NCBI GenBank assembly: GCA_016215705.1
Contig: JACRIR010000163.1
Span: 1-17,493 of the forward strand
Direction: 5' to 3'
Length of the DNA: 17,493 nt
From: Candidatus Poribacteria bacterium
Lineage (GTDB): Bacteria; Abyssobacteria; SURF-5
A program made the position numbers and the translations under genes. Of this stretch, positions 1-9,843 are shown one piece after another. The notes under the pieces were generated by a model. It searched no databases, was not told the DNA's origin, and saw only the letters and a program-made list of their open reading frames with translations. Every line of letters begins with the position of its first letter. The stretch's first letter is position 1.

Positions 1-333
1 ACGGATGGCTTTCGAGTCCTGGCCGCCGATGTCGAGAATAAGTCGTGTCTTCGGAAAAAGAAAACATGCTCCTCTAGCATGGCAACTGATTTCAGTAATG
101 CTCTTCAGCCGCTCGTGAACCTGCTCGCGTCCGTAACCTGTGGAGACAAGGCCCGCAACGTGGTCTCTGTTCAGGTCCGCCGCGTCGAGCGCCGTCTGGT
201 AGGCCGTTTCGATGGCATTGCGGCTGCGCGCGCCCGTAAGCACAATTGCCGAAGAGATAATCCGGGCCGATTCGTCAATAATGACGGCATCGCATGTAAG
301 CGAGCCGATGTCGATTCCAGCGAAATAGTTCAT
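1..333 (-). CDS. 2-hydroxyacyl-CoA dehydratase / benzoyl-CoA reductase activase, partial
   Basis: The first 111 codons of an ATPase activator (BcrAD/BadFG, HgdC-like family) are present; the rest lies beyond the left edge. Members of this family use ATP hydrolysis to push an electron at very low potential into a 2-hydroxyacyl-CoA dehydratase or benzoyl-CoA reductase. Translating the minus strand gives the ASKHA phosphate motif GIDIGSLT (residues 6-13), STGYGRE (64-70), the family motif CHARGA (84-89) and the second phosphate motif LDIGGQD (100-106). The cysteines that bridge the [4Fe-4S] cluster in HgdC lie further downstream and cannot be checked. The start is ATG at 331-333, with GGAAGG seven bases upstream. 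A strong promoter precedes it. The position where HgdC-like proteins have Ser-Lys after the GS motif reads Cys-Asp here. The family is clear; which dehydratase it serves is unknown. Confidence 0.88.
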   Translation of the reverse strand, partial: MNYFAGIDIGSLTCDAVIIDESARIISSAIVLTGARSRNAIETAYQTALDAADLNRDHVAGLVSTGYGREQVHERLKSITEISCHARGACFLFPKTRLILDIGGQDSKAIR

Positions 334-376
334 TTTCCATCCTTCCCTTATCGTATCTTATTGTGCGCCAACGGCC

Positions 377-405
377 ATTATAGATTATTTCGACTCCGGG
401 AGCAA
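377..405 (-). promoter_or_regulatory. sigma-70-type promoter for the activase gene
   Basis: On the minus strand a perfect -10 TATAAT (377-382) lies exactly 17 bases downstream of TTGCTC (400-405), a weak -35. Transcription would start near 370 and leave a leader of about 37 bases before the ATG at 333. It diverges from the dnaA side. Confidence 0.6.
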
Positions 406-433
406 GGGGAAATCGTCTGTGCAAATTTTGCGC

Positions 434-462
434 TTGCGCTTTTTTGGTGGCTCTGATATATT
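434..462 (+). promoter_or_regulatory. possible extended -10 promoter pointing toward dnaA
   Basis: TTGCGC (434-439), a 17-base spacer and TATATT (457-462), with TGA just before the -10, form an extended -10 promoter candidate. It would drive the short reading frame at 511-579 and then the dnaA leader. The -35 matches at only three positions, so this rests on the -10. Confidence 0.3.
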
Positions 463-510
463 GACCCCGCTCGACGGCGGAGCTTTGTTCGCAGGGAGGG
501 ATTCATTCAT

Positions 511-579
511 ATGGAGAGGGGGCTGATTGGTTTATTCGTCAAGGAGAATTGGGCGGCTTTCCTGTTGATAACTTGTTGA
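511..579 (+). CDS. possible 22-aa peptide or leader upstream of dnaA
   Basis: An ATG at 511 opens a 22-codon frame (begins MERGLIGLF, ends LLITC) that stops with TGA at 577-579. It is preceded by a purine-rich AGGGAGGG (493-500), ten bases from the ATG, and by the extended -10 candidate at 434-462. Its last codons overlap two DnaA-box-like sites. I recognise no family. It may be chance, but a good ribosome site next to a promoter is uncommon in a non-coding gap. Confidence 0.2.
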   Translation: MERGLIGLFVKENWAAFLLITC

Positions 580-877
580 TAAAGGGGTTGCGGCCACTTT
601 TCCTTTGAAGTCTATTGCATTTCATTCTCAAGCGCTTCTTCTTTCATGCGGGCTGGTGTTCTCTTACAATTCTCTTCTCCCTGCGACCGAAGACAGGCCT
701 TCGCATCCTCCATGTAACATCCCGTTTCCCATATAGTTAGCATATTCCTTTCCACATATTGTGGATAAGTCTGTGGAAAACTTGGTTTTTTTGTTGATAA
801 CCATTATTAAACCCGTCATTTCCTTGCGAATTGTGGCTCAAACATGCTCTTAATTAGCGAACAGTTAATGTGGATAA
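563..877. other. oriC: candidate oriC / DnaA-box cluster upstream of dnaA
   Basis: The gap between the activase and dnaA (334-900) holds six DnaA-box-like 9-mers, all in one orientation (TGTNGAnAA on the plus strand). Two match the TTATCCACA consensus perfectly: 760-768 and 869-877. Others are TGTTGATAA at 563-571, 574-582 and 792-800, and TGTGGAAAA at 772-780. The first pair is spaced 11 bases apart, one helical turn, as are several boxes in the 760-800 group to within a base or two. Position next to dnaA, AT-rich surroundings and a lack of credible long genes fit an origin and/or dnaA autoregulatory region. The minimal origin and the unwinding site are not proven. Confidence 0.65.
782..810 (+). 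promoter_or_regulatory. possible dnaA promoter overlapping a DnaA box
   Basis: TTGGTT (782-787), 17 bases, TATTAA (805-810). The match is modest (3/6 and 4/6), but the spacing is ideal and the spacer contains the DnaA-box-like TGTTGATAA at 792-800, as expected if DnaA represses its own gene. Confidence 0.3.
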
Positions 878-900
878 CTAAATAAAGGAAGGTGTGTTCC

Positions 901-2250
901 GTGAGTTCCGACCTGTGGGACAAGAGCCTCCATGTGCTCAAAGATAAGGTAGACGCCAGGGCTTTCGATGCTTGGCTGGCAAGCACGGATTTCGGCTCGT
1001 ACGAGAATGGGTGCTTGATATTGTATGTTCCCAACAGCTTTGCCGCTAACTGGCTTAGTGAGCACTACTCGGATACCATACGGTCCGTCGTTGCGTCTTT
1101 CGCGCCGGATTTTAGACAGATTTCTTTCATTCCGAAAGATATCACTCAAACAAATGAGAGACGTTCATCCGACAGGGAGAGTGGAGTGGTCGCACTTGAG
1201 GAGCCATTGCCGCCGCAGGAAAGCATCCTGTCTCCCCATCTTAATCCTAAATATACATTTGAGGAGTTTGTCGTCGGGCCGTCGAATCGGTTTGCGCACG
1301 CTGCTGCAAAAGCGGTCTGCGAAACACCGGCTCGAGCATATAATCCTTTGTTTATATATGGCGGCGCCGGTCTTGGCAAGACACATCTCATGCAGGCGAT
1401 CGGCCATGAGATACTGCGACGAAATTCACTAAAAGTCCTTTATATAACATCCGAGGAGTTCACAAACGAGCTTATCTCCGCCATACAACAGCGCTCTCAA
1501 ATGGCATTCAGGAATAAGTACCGCACGGTAGACGTGCTCCTGATAGACGACATCCATTTCATCGCCGGAAAAGACGCAACCCAAGAGGAATTCTTTCACA
1601 CGTTCAACACCTTGCATGACGCCTATAAGCAAGTGGTTCTCTCATCGGACAGGCCGCCAAAAGATATCCCTACCCTTGAAGAGCGTCTCGTAAGCAGATT
1701 TGAATGGGGTCTCGTAACTGATGTTCAACCGCCTGATATTGAGACACGCATCGCAATTCTTCAGCAGAAATCCGAGAAAAGCCACCTCAAATTTACTTCA
1801 GAACTTCTGTTTTTTATCGCAAACCTGGTGAAAGCGAATATCCGTGAGCTCGAGGGCACTTTCAACCGTGTGATCGGATATGCGCGCGCTCATAACTGCG
1901 CTCTCACCATCGAGACAGCCGAGCTTGCCTTGAAGGACATTCTAGAACAATCCGCCGCGAAACAGATAACCATTGACCTGATAAAGAAGATTACGGCTTC
2001 TCATTTCAACATACGGTATGCCGACATGGAATCTCCAAAACGCTCCAAGATGATAGCACTGTGTCGCCAGGTGGCAATGTATCTTGCGCGCGAACACACT
2101 CAATCTTCTCTGATAGATATTGGCGATGCTTTTGGCGGTCGTGACCACTCGACGGTTCTCCATGCGTGTAAGAAAGTACGCGACGCACTTAAGACTGATA
2201 ATCAGTTATCAAAAGACGTAGAAACAATCACCAAGCAACTCAAGACATAA
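901..2250 (+). CDS. dnaA: chromosomal replication initiator protein DnaA
   Basis: DnaA is the AAA+ ATPase that binds DnaA boxes, melts the origin and recruits helicase. The 449-aa product has a domain I (about 1-80), a poorly conserved linker (80-115), and domain III with Walker A GGAGLGKTH (154-162) and Walker B LLIDDIHF (213-220). The LVSRFEWGL arginine-finger region (about 263-271) and the domain IV DnaA signature GGRDHSTVLHA (412-422) follow. I chose GTG at 901 because AAGGAAGG (885-892) lies eight bases upstream; an in-frame GTG at 892 would overlap that ribosome site. A perfect DnaA box at 869-877 sits just ahead of the ribosome site, which suggests autoregulation. Length and motifs are normal for the family. 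Confidence 0.97.
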   Translation: MSSDLWDKSLHVLKDKVDARAFDAWLASTDFGSYENGCLILYVPNSFAANWLSEHYSDTIRSVVASFAPDFRQISFIPKDITQTNERRSSDRESGVVALEEPLPPQESILSPHLNPKYTFEEFVVGPSNRFAHAAAKAVCETPARAYNPLFIYGGAGLGKTHLMQAIGHEILRRNSLKVLYITSEEFTNELISAIQQRSQMAFRNKYRTVDVLLIDDIHFIAGKDATQEEFFHTFNTLHDAYKQVVLSSDRPPKDIPTLEERLVSRFEWGLVTDVQPPDIETRIAILQQKSEKSHLKFTSELLFFIANLVKANIRELEGTFNRVIGYARAHNCALTIETAELALKDILEQSAAKQITIDLIKKITASHFNIRYADMESPKRSKMIALCRQVAMYLAREHTQSSLIDIGDAFGGRDHSTVLHACKKVRDALKTDNQLSKDVETITKQLKT

Positions 2251-2619
2251 GCACCGGGCCGAGCTAACCCGGGTGGTCATAATGAATTTGACAGCGTTTC
2301 AGTTGAAGTTATGCCCGTCATGTGGATACCCTGATGAAAAACATGTTGACTAAACTCTCATAAAATGTTATATAGTGTGGAAGATATATTGATAACTACG
2401 TCGCTGACCTGTAAAATGTTAAGAGTTCCAATACAGCGACAAGAACCTCACCATGTTATCAACGCCATTTATGAGAGACAGCATGCGTGAGAATGCGACA
2501 TTTCCACATAATCCACTGTTCTTACTGCTATGTACGACTAAATATATATATTATTAGAAAGAAGAACAAGTCGGAATCCCCGCGAGAGTTTTTGAAAACT
2601 AATCTTGGAGGAAACGTGC
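2251..2619. other. dnaA-dnaN intergenic region, AT-rich, possible second origin half
   Basis: This 369-base gap has no credible gene. It contains degenerate DnaA-box-like 9-mers: TGTGGATAC (2321-2329), TATTGATAA (2387-2395), TTATCAACG (2456-2464, opposite orientation) and weaker matches near 2500-2517. A run of almost only A and T at 2538-2560 could be an unwinding element. A weak hairpin just after dnaA (2252-2275, CACCGGG against CCCGGGTG with one bulged base) lacks a T-tract. Together with the stronger boxes upstream of dnaA, this resembles the bipartite origins known from Bacillus and Helicobacter, but box quality here is low. Confidence 0.35.
2346..2376 (+). promoter_or_regulatory. promoter candidate for dnaN-dciA
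   Basis: TTGACT (2346-2351) is a 5/6 match to a -35. It is followed by TATATA at 2369-2374 (17-base spacer) or TATAGT at 2371-2376 (19-base spacer). The leader before dnaN would be about 240 bases long and would run across the AT-rich 2538-2560 stretch. Confidence 0.45.
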
Positions 2620-3720
2620 ATGAAACTGGCAATGTCAAGAGATGAACTTCGTGATGCCATCGCAAAAGTGCAGAATGTTGTTTCCACCCGAACTACTCTT
2701 CCTATGCTTCAGTATGTCCTACTGGGAGCAAAGGGAAAAGCGTTGAAGTTGGTTGCGACTGATCTTGAAGTCGGGATAGAGTGTGTTATTGAATGCGAGG
2801 ATATGGACGAGGAGGGAGTCGTGACTCTGCCGTGCAAGAAGATGCATGAAGTTGTGAATAATCTTCCTCCGGGAGTTGTGAAAGTCACGGTGAGTGAAGG
2901 AAACATTGTGAGTTTTAATTCCGGGGTGGTGCGTTACAAGCTTATGGGAATGCCGCCGGATGAGTTTCCAAAGTCGCCTGAAGTAAAGCGTGAGAAAGCT
3001 TTCAGCATGCCGCAGGCAAGTCTTAAGGAAATGCTGAGGAAAGTAAGCTTCTCGATTTCGGCGGACCCGAATAGACCTAACATTACGGGATTGCTTCTTG
3101 CGCTTACGGGTAAGCAATTGCGTTTGGTTTCGACTGACGGCAGACGTTTATCATTGGCCTCGAGTGCGTTGGAGAATCCACCGGATGGAGATAGCTCGTA
3201 TATTGTACCGCGCAAGACGGTTGTAGAATTGGAAAGATTGCTTGGCGATGAAGGAAATGTGGATATATTTCTTTCGGACAATCAGGTAGCGTTTAAGTTC
3301 TTGAATCTTCTCTTGATATCGAATTTGATAGATGCCGTATTTCCGAACTATGAACAGGTTATACCGAAGGGTCATGATAAGAGAGTCGTGGCGGAAAAAG
3401 AGCCGTTTACGGTGGCTACACGACGCGCTCAGGTTATGACGACCGACCGGTATAACCTCGTCAAGTATGAAATCGGCAAGGGTAAAATGGTTGTCAGCAC
3501 AAACTGTCCTGAGGTTGGTGAACTGAAGGATGAGATTCAAGTCGAGTATAGTGGAGAATCTATCGAGATGGGATTCAATCCACAGTTTGTGCTAGATGTT
3601 CTTAAAGTCATAGATGAGGACAAGGTGAGAATGGATTTGAAGGACGCGCAGAGTTCAGGGTTGCTGAAACCCGAAGGCAATGAGAACTACATGTACGTGG
3701 TCATGCCGGTCAGATTATAA
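2620..3720 (+). CDS. dnaN: DNA polymerase III beta subunit (sliding clamp)
   Basis: DnaN forms the ring-shaped dimer that tethers DNA polymerase III to DNA. The 366-aa product begins MKLAMSRDELRDAI and ends with the family's characteristic YMYVVMPVRL. Inside are the expected landmarks of the three-domain clamp: an N-terminal segment with TRTTLPMLQYVLL, the NRPNITGLLL stretch and VSTDGRRLSLA in domain 2, and FPNYEQVIP near the start of domain 3. I chose ATG 2620 because GGAGG (2607-2611) is eight bases upstream; an in-frame TTG at 2605 overlaps that site. The stop overlaps the next start (TAATG), so dnaN and dciA are translationally coupled. Hand counts on sample lines show lower G+C here (24 of 60 at 3241-3300) than in gyrA (37 of 60 at 7561-7620). 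Confidence 0.97.
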   Translation: MKLAMSRDELRDAIAKVQNVVSTRTTLPMLQYVLLGAKGKALKLVATDLEVGIECVIECEDMDEEGVVTLPCKKMHEVVNNLPPGVVKVTVSEGNIVSFNSGVVRYKLMGMPPDEFPKSPEVKREKAFSMPQASLKEMLRKVSFSISADPNRPNITGLLLALTGKQLRLVSTDGRRLSLASSALENPPDGDSSYIVPRKTVVELERLLGDEGNVDIFLSDNQVAFKFLNLLLISNLIDAVFPNYEQVIPKGHDKRVVAEKEPFTVATRRAQVMTTDRYNLVKYEIGKGKMVVSTNCPEVGELKDEIQVEYSGESIEMGFNPQFVLDVLKVIDEDKVRMDLKDAQSSGLLKPEGNENYMYVVMPVRL

Positions 3721-4028
3721 TGGAAATCAGTCGAGAAAGATGGGGGAATGGTCTCGAGCCGATTGAGGATGTGATCGGAAGAGTTCTCGGGACAGGCAGA
3801 CTTGGAAGGTCTGCTCATGTAGCGGAGCTTTGGAGTGGATGGAGAGACATTGTTGGGGAAATAGTGGCCGATCACTGTAGTCCGGAAAAGATAGAGAATG
3901 GAAAATTATATGTGAAGGTAGATAGTGCCGTATGGCGACAACAACTTGATCTACTTAAGGAGGAAATAAAAGGAAAGATAGACCAGAAGTTGAGGGACTC
4001 GGAAATAAAGAAAATCGTGTTCCGCTAA
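3720..4028 (+). CDS. dciA: DciA-like DUF721 protein, putative replicative helicase loader/operator
   Basis: The 102-aa protein shows the DUF721 pattern: a short helical start, WSGWRDIVGEIVADH (about 38-52), then GKLYVKVDSAVWRQQL (61-76) and a C-terminal helix and strand ending IKKIVFR. DciA proteins assist loading of DnaB helicase in bacteria lacking DnaC or DnaI. It starts on the ATG that shares its first A with the dnaN stop codon; there is no clear ribosome site of its own, so it probably depends on coupling with dnaN. It sits where recF often lies in other genomes. It is compact, with essentially only the DUF721 domain. The family call is confident; the helicase-loading role is by analogy. 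Confidence 0.85.
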   Translation: MEISRERWGNGLEPIEDVIGRVLGTGRLGRSAHVAELWSGWRDIVGEIVADHCSPEKIENGKLYVKVDSAVWRQQLDLLKEEIKGKIDQKLRDSEIKKIVFR

Positions 4029-6761
<2,733 letters not shown>

Positions 6762-6808
6762 AGCGTCTCACCCCTCTCCGCGAGGTTAATTGCGCCGGAA
6801 ACGTGAGT

Positions 6809-6838
6809 TTGTTTGGAAGCTGAACCGTCTTTTACTAT
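6809..6838 (+). promoter_or_regulatory. weak promoter candidate for gyrA
   Basis: TTGTTT (6809-6814), 18 bases, TACTAT (6833-6838). It could give gyrA a promoter separate from gyrB. The 109-base gyrB-gyrA gap holds nothing else I can support, and read-through from gyrB is equally possible. Confidence 0.25.
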
Positions 6839-6870
6839 TTCAACTGTAGACCGCAAACCGTGAACCTGCT

Positions 6871-9417
6871 ATGTACACACGAAATGAAATAGTCGTCCCG
6901 GTCAATATCGAGACCGAGATGAAGAAGTCGTTCATTGATTACGCGATGAGCGTGATCGTCGCGCGAGCGCTGCCTGATGCGCGCGACGGCCTCAAGCCGG
7001 TGCACAGGCGCATCCTCTATGCGATGAATGAGCTCGGCCTGGGCTCGAGGCGCACTTATCGGAAGTGCGCGCGCTTCGTCGGCGACACGATGGGTAAATA
7101 TCATCCGCACGGCGACACCGCCATCTATGACTCACTCGTGCGCATGGCGCAGGATTTCAACATGCGCTATCCCCTCATCGACGGGCAGGGCAACTTTGGC
7201 TCGATTGACGGAGACAATGCCGCCGCCATGCGATACACCGAGGCGCGGATGGCCCCGATGGCCGAAGAGATGCTTGCCGACATCGACAAGAACACCGTAG
7301 ATTTTCAGCCCAATTTCGATGAATCGCTTCAGGAGCCCGCGGTGCTGCCCGCTGCCTTCCCGAATCTGCTCACGAACGGCTCCTCCGGCATAGCGGTCGG
7401 CATGGCGACAAATATTCCGCCGCATAACCTGGGCGAAGTGATTGACGCGCTGTGCATGCTCATCGATAACCCGGATGTCTCTCTCACTGAGTTAATGGGG
7501 GCAATCAAAGGACCTGACTTTCCGACCGGCGGGCTTATCCTTGGCGCCGAGGGTATCGAGCAAGCGTTCCGCACGGGCCGCGGAAAAGTGATTGTCCGCG
7601 CGAAGGCGAAAGTGGAGAAGCCTTCCCGGGCCGGCGGCAAAGAAAGCATCGTCGTCACCGAGATACCCTACCAGGTCAACAAGAGCAAACTCATCGAGAG
7701 TATCGCTGACCTCGTCCAGCAGAAGAAGATCGAGGGTATTTCCGACATCCGCGACGAGAGCGACAAGGACGGCATGCGCATCGTCATCGAGATGAAGCGC
7801 GGAGAAGTGGCCGAAGTCATTCTCAACCAGCTCTATAAGCACACCGCGATGCAGACCACCTTCGGCATAATCATGCTCGCGCTCGTCGAGAACCGGCCGC
7901 GCATACTCGGCCTCAAACGCGCTCTGAGCGTATATCTCGACCACAGGGTAGACGTAGTCACGAGGCGCACCCGGTTCGAGCTCGGCAAGGCCGAGGAGCG
8001 GGCGCATATCCTCGAGGGTCTCAAGATAGCGCTCAACAACATCGACGAAGTCATCGAAACCATCAAGAAATCACACACTCCCGAGCAGGCGCGCATCGCT
8101 CTCATCGGCAAGTTCGGATTGACCGAAAAACAGGCGCAGGCGATACTCGATATGAGGCTGCAGCGCCTCACCGGTCTCGAGCGAGAGAAGATAGACGCTG
8201 AGTATGAGGACCTCCTCCGAACGATGGCGAACCTGCGGTCGATTCTGGAAAGTCCGCGCGTCCTCATGGGTGTGATCCGCAATGAGCTTGCCGAGATGAA
8301 GAAGAAATACGCTGACGCACGGCGCACTGAAATCCTCGGCGAAGTCGGCGAATTCAAGGTCGAAGACTTCATCCGCGACGAGGACATGGTCATAACCATA
8401 TCTCACGCCGGCTACATGAAACGGCTGCCGGTGAGCACGTACCGTAAGCAGCGCCGGGGCGGAGTCGGAGTTACCGGCATGGAGACGAAAGAGGAAGACT
8501 TCGTGGAGCACCTTTTCATTGCGTCTACGCACGATTACATCCTCTTCTTTACCGACCGCGGACACGTGCACTGGCTGAAGGTTCACGAAATCTTGCGCGC
8601 AGGTCGCTATTCAAAAGGCCGCGCCATTGTCAATATGCTCCAGTTGGCCGAAGGCGAGACGGTCGCGGCGTTCCTGAGCGTGAAGTCATTCGAAGACGCG
8701 AAATACGTCATGATGGCTACCGAAAGAGGCGTCGTAAAGAAGACCGAGCTTGCCGCTTTCAGCAACCCGCGCAGCGGCGGCATAATTGCGATCTCACTCG
8801 AGGGGGAGGACAGGCTCACGCAGGTCAAGCTGACGAGCGGCGACGATGAGATACTGCTCGGGACAGCGCAGGGACTGGCAATCAGATTCCATGAGAGGCA
8901 AGTGCGTCCGATGGGCCGAACCGCGCAGGGAGTCATCGGCATCCGGCTCGAGGAGGGCGACCACGTCATTGGAATGGAGACGGTCAACGTCGAGGCCACC
9001 ATCCTCGTTGTGACCGAGAACGGCTATGGCAAACGAACCAACTACGACGAATACCGGATACAGAACCGCGGCGGCAAAGGCATCATCAACATAAAGACCA
9101 CGACTCGGAACGGCCGCTGCATCGGGATGCGCACAGTCCGGGAGAATGAAGAAGTTGTCTGCGTTTCCTCGAAGGGTATGGTTGTGCGTTCGCCCGTGAC
9201 CGAAATATCCGTCATCGGGCGGAATACCCAGGGAGTGCGGATCATCAGGCTCCAGGAAGACGACAAGTTCGTTGCCATCGCTGTTGTCATGCCGAAGGAG
9301 CAGGAAGAGTCGTTTGCCAACGGGATCGAGGTTTCGGCGACGGATTCCGACAAAGCCGACGGCGAAGAGGAAGTATCAGAGTCGGGAGAAGAAACGGAAT
9401 CGCCGGAAACCTCCTGA
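6871..9417 (+). CDS. gyrA: DNA gyrase subunit A
   Basis: GyrA is the breakage-reunion subunit of gyrase. The 848-aa product aligns residue for residue with E. coli GyrA at its N terminus: the catalytic tyrosine is Tyr122 in AAAMRYTEARM. The quinolone-determining stretch reads HPHGDTAIYD (78-87), so position 83 is Thr rather than the E. coli Ser, and Asp87 is kept. The C-terminal beta-pinwheel carries the GyrA box QRRGGVG (527-533), which supports true gyrase rather than topoisomerase IV. The protein ends with a Glu/Ser-rich acidic tail. No good ribosome site is visible before ATG 6871, but the exact match in N-terminal numbering supports that start. It follows gyrB on the same strand. Confidence 0.97.
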   Translation: MYTRNEIVVPVNIETEMKKSFIDYAMSVIVARALPDARDGLKPVHRRILYAMNELGLGSRRTYRKCARFVGDTMGKYHPHGDTAIYDSLVRMAQDFNMRYPLIDGQGNFGSIDGDNAAAMRYTEARMAPMAEEMLADIDKNTVDFQPNFDESLQEPAVLPAAFPNLLTNGSSGIAVGMATNIPPHNLGEVIDALCMLIDNPDVSLTELMGAIKGPDFPTGGLILGAEGIEQAFRTGRGKVIVRAKAKVEKPSRAGGKESIVVTEIPYQVNKSKLIESIADLVQQKKIEGISDIRDESDKDGMRIVIEMKRGEVAEVILNQLYKHTAMQTTFGIIMLALVENRPRILGLKRALSVYLDHRVDVVTRRTRFELGKAEERAHILEGLKIALNNIDEVIETIKKSHTPEQARIALIGKFGLTEKQAQAILDMRLQRLTGLEREKIDAEYEDLLRTMANLRSILESPRVLMGVIRNELAEMKKKYADARRTEILGEVGEFKVEDFIRDEDMVITISHAGYMKRLPVSTYRKQRRGGVGVTGMETKEEDFVEHLFIASTHDYILFFTDRGHVHWLKVHEILRAGRYSKGRAIVNMLQLAEGETVAAFLSVKSFEDAKYVMMATERGVVKKTELAAFSNPRSGGIIAISLEGEDRLTQVKLTSGDDEILLGTAQGLAIRFHERQVRPMGRTAQGVIGIRLEEGDHVIGMETVNVEATILVVTENGYGKRTNYDEYRIQNRGGKGIINIKTTTRNGRCIGMRTVRENEEVVCVSSKGMVVRSPVTEISVIGRNTQGVRIIRLQEDDKFVAIAVVMPKEQEESFANGIEVSATDSDKADGEEEVSESGEETESPETS

Positions 9418-9519
9418 GAAAGGAGAAGGGCGAAAGGAACAAGAGGAAAGGGAGAATCCCTAAAAGAAGAAACGTCTCTGGTTCCCATCTCCTTTCTTTC
9501 ACATTTAGCCGCGCTGCAA

Positions 9520-9564
9520 CGGAAAATCGGGGACACGATGCGGCATCGTGTCCCCGATTTTCCG
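9520..9564. repeat. REP-like palindrome, family A copy 1
   Basis: Two perfect 22-base arms (9520-9541 and 9543-9564) surround a single G. The core is GGGGACACGATGC with its complement; the outer arms carry AAAAT on the left and ATTTT on the right. On either strand the GC-rich core is followed by a T-run, the layout of a bidirectional terminator, so it may end gyrA transcripts. Family A recurs at 12366 and, decayed, at 16225. Confidence 0.85.
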
Positions 9565-9607
9565 CATTCTTGCCCAAAACGCCGCATCCCTCTCTCTGTT
9601 ATCTCTG

Positions 9608-9636
9608 TTGTCCGTGTCACCTTGCCGTGACATAAT
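9608..9636 (+). promoter_or_regulatory. promoter of the cysteine-rich small gene
   Basis: TTGTCC (9608-9613), a 17-base spacer and CATAAT (9631-9636) match sigma-70 at 4/6 and 5/6. The predicted start near 9643 leaves a leader of about 30 bases before the ATG at 9673. Confidence 0.5.
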
Positions 9637-9672
9637 TATTTAAGAAGAGAAAATGAAAGGGGGCGATACCCA

Positions 9673-9804
9673 ATGGTCGGAATTGGCGCTATAAGACATT
9701 GTCAGGTTTGCGGATGCACCCCCTGCAAGGCGTGCGGAGCAGACATTGAAAATAGAGTTTGCAGCGGCTGCGGAAAGCCCGCTAAGGAGTGTTCCTGTAA
9801 GTAA
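9673..9804 (+). CDS. small cysteine-rich zinc-ribbon-like protein, 43 aa, unknown function
   Basis: This short gene encodes 43 residues, nine of them cysteine (10, 13, 15, 18, 21, 30, 33, 40, 42), with His9 beside the first. The spacing gives CQVC, CTPC, CKACG, then CSGCG and a final CSC. CKACG...CSGCG (18-34) has the two-knuckle form of a zinc ribbon; the extra cysteines could bind a second metal or an iron-sulfur cluster. There is no signal peptide or membrane segment. AAGGGGG (9657-9663) lies nine bases before the ATG, a promoter lies at 9608-9636 and an intrinsic terminator at 9844-9880, so it looks like a real single-gene unit. An ATG at 9653 is out of frame and closes quickly. I do not know its function; redox, metal handling or a partner-binding role are guesses. 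Confidence 0.7.
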   Translation: MVGIGAIRHCQVCGCTPCKACGADIENRVCSGCGKPAKECSCK

Positions 9805-9843
9805 GCAATCCTCCACGTGGGCAGGACCGCAGTTTTTGAAATG

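Noticed and set aside
79-456. Plus-strand 125-codon open frame
   Set aside because: It is antisense to the activase, whose minus-strand translation shows clear family motifs.
892-894. GTG as the dnaA start
   Set aside because: It overlaps the ribosome site AAGGAAGG; GTG 901 has correct spacing.
2252-2275. Terminator after dnaA
   Set aside because: The stem has a bulge and no T-tract follows.
2605-2607. TTG as the dnaN start
   Set aside because: It lies in the GGAGG ribosome site, and the added residues MEETC are unlike DnaN.
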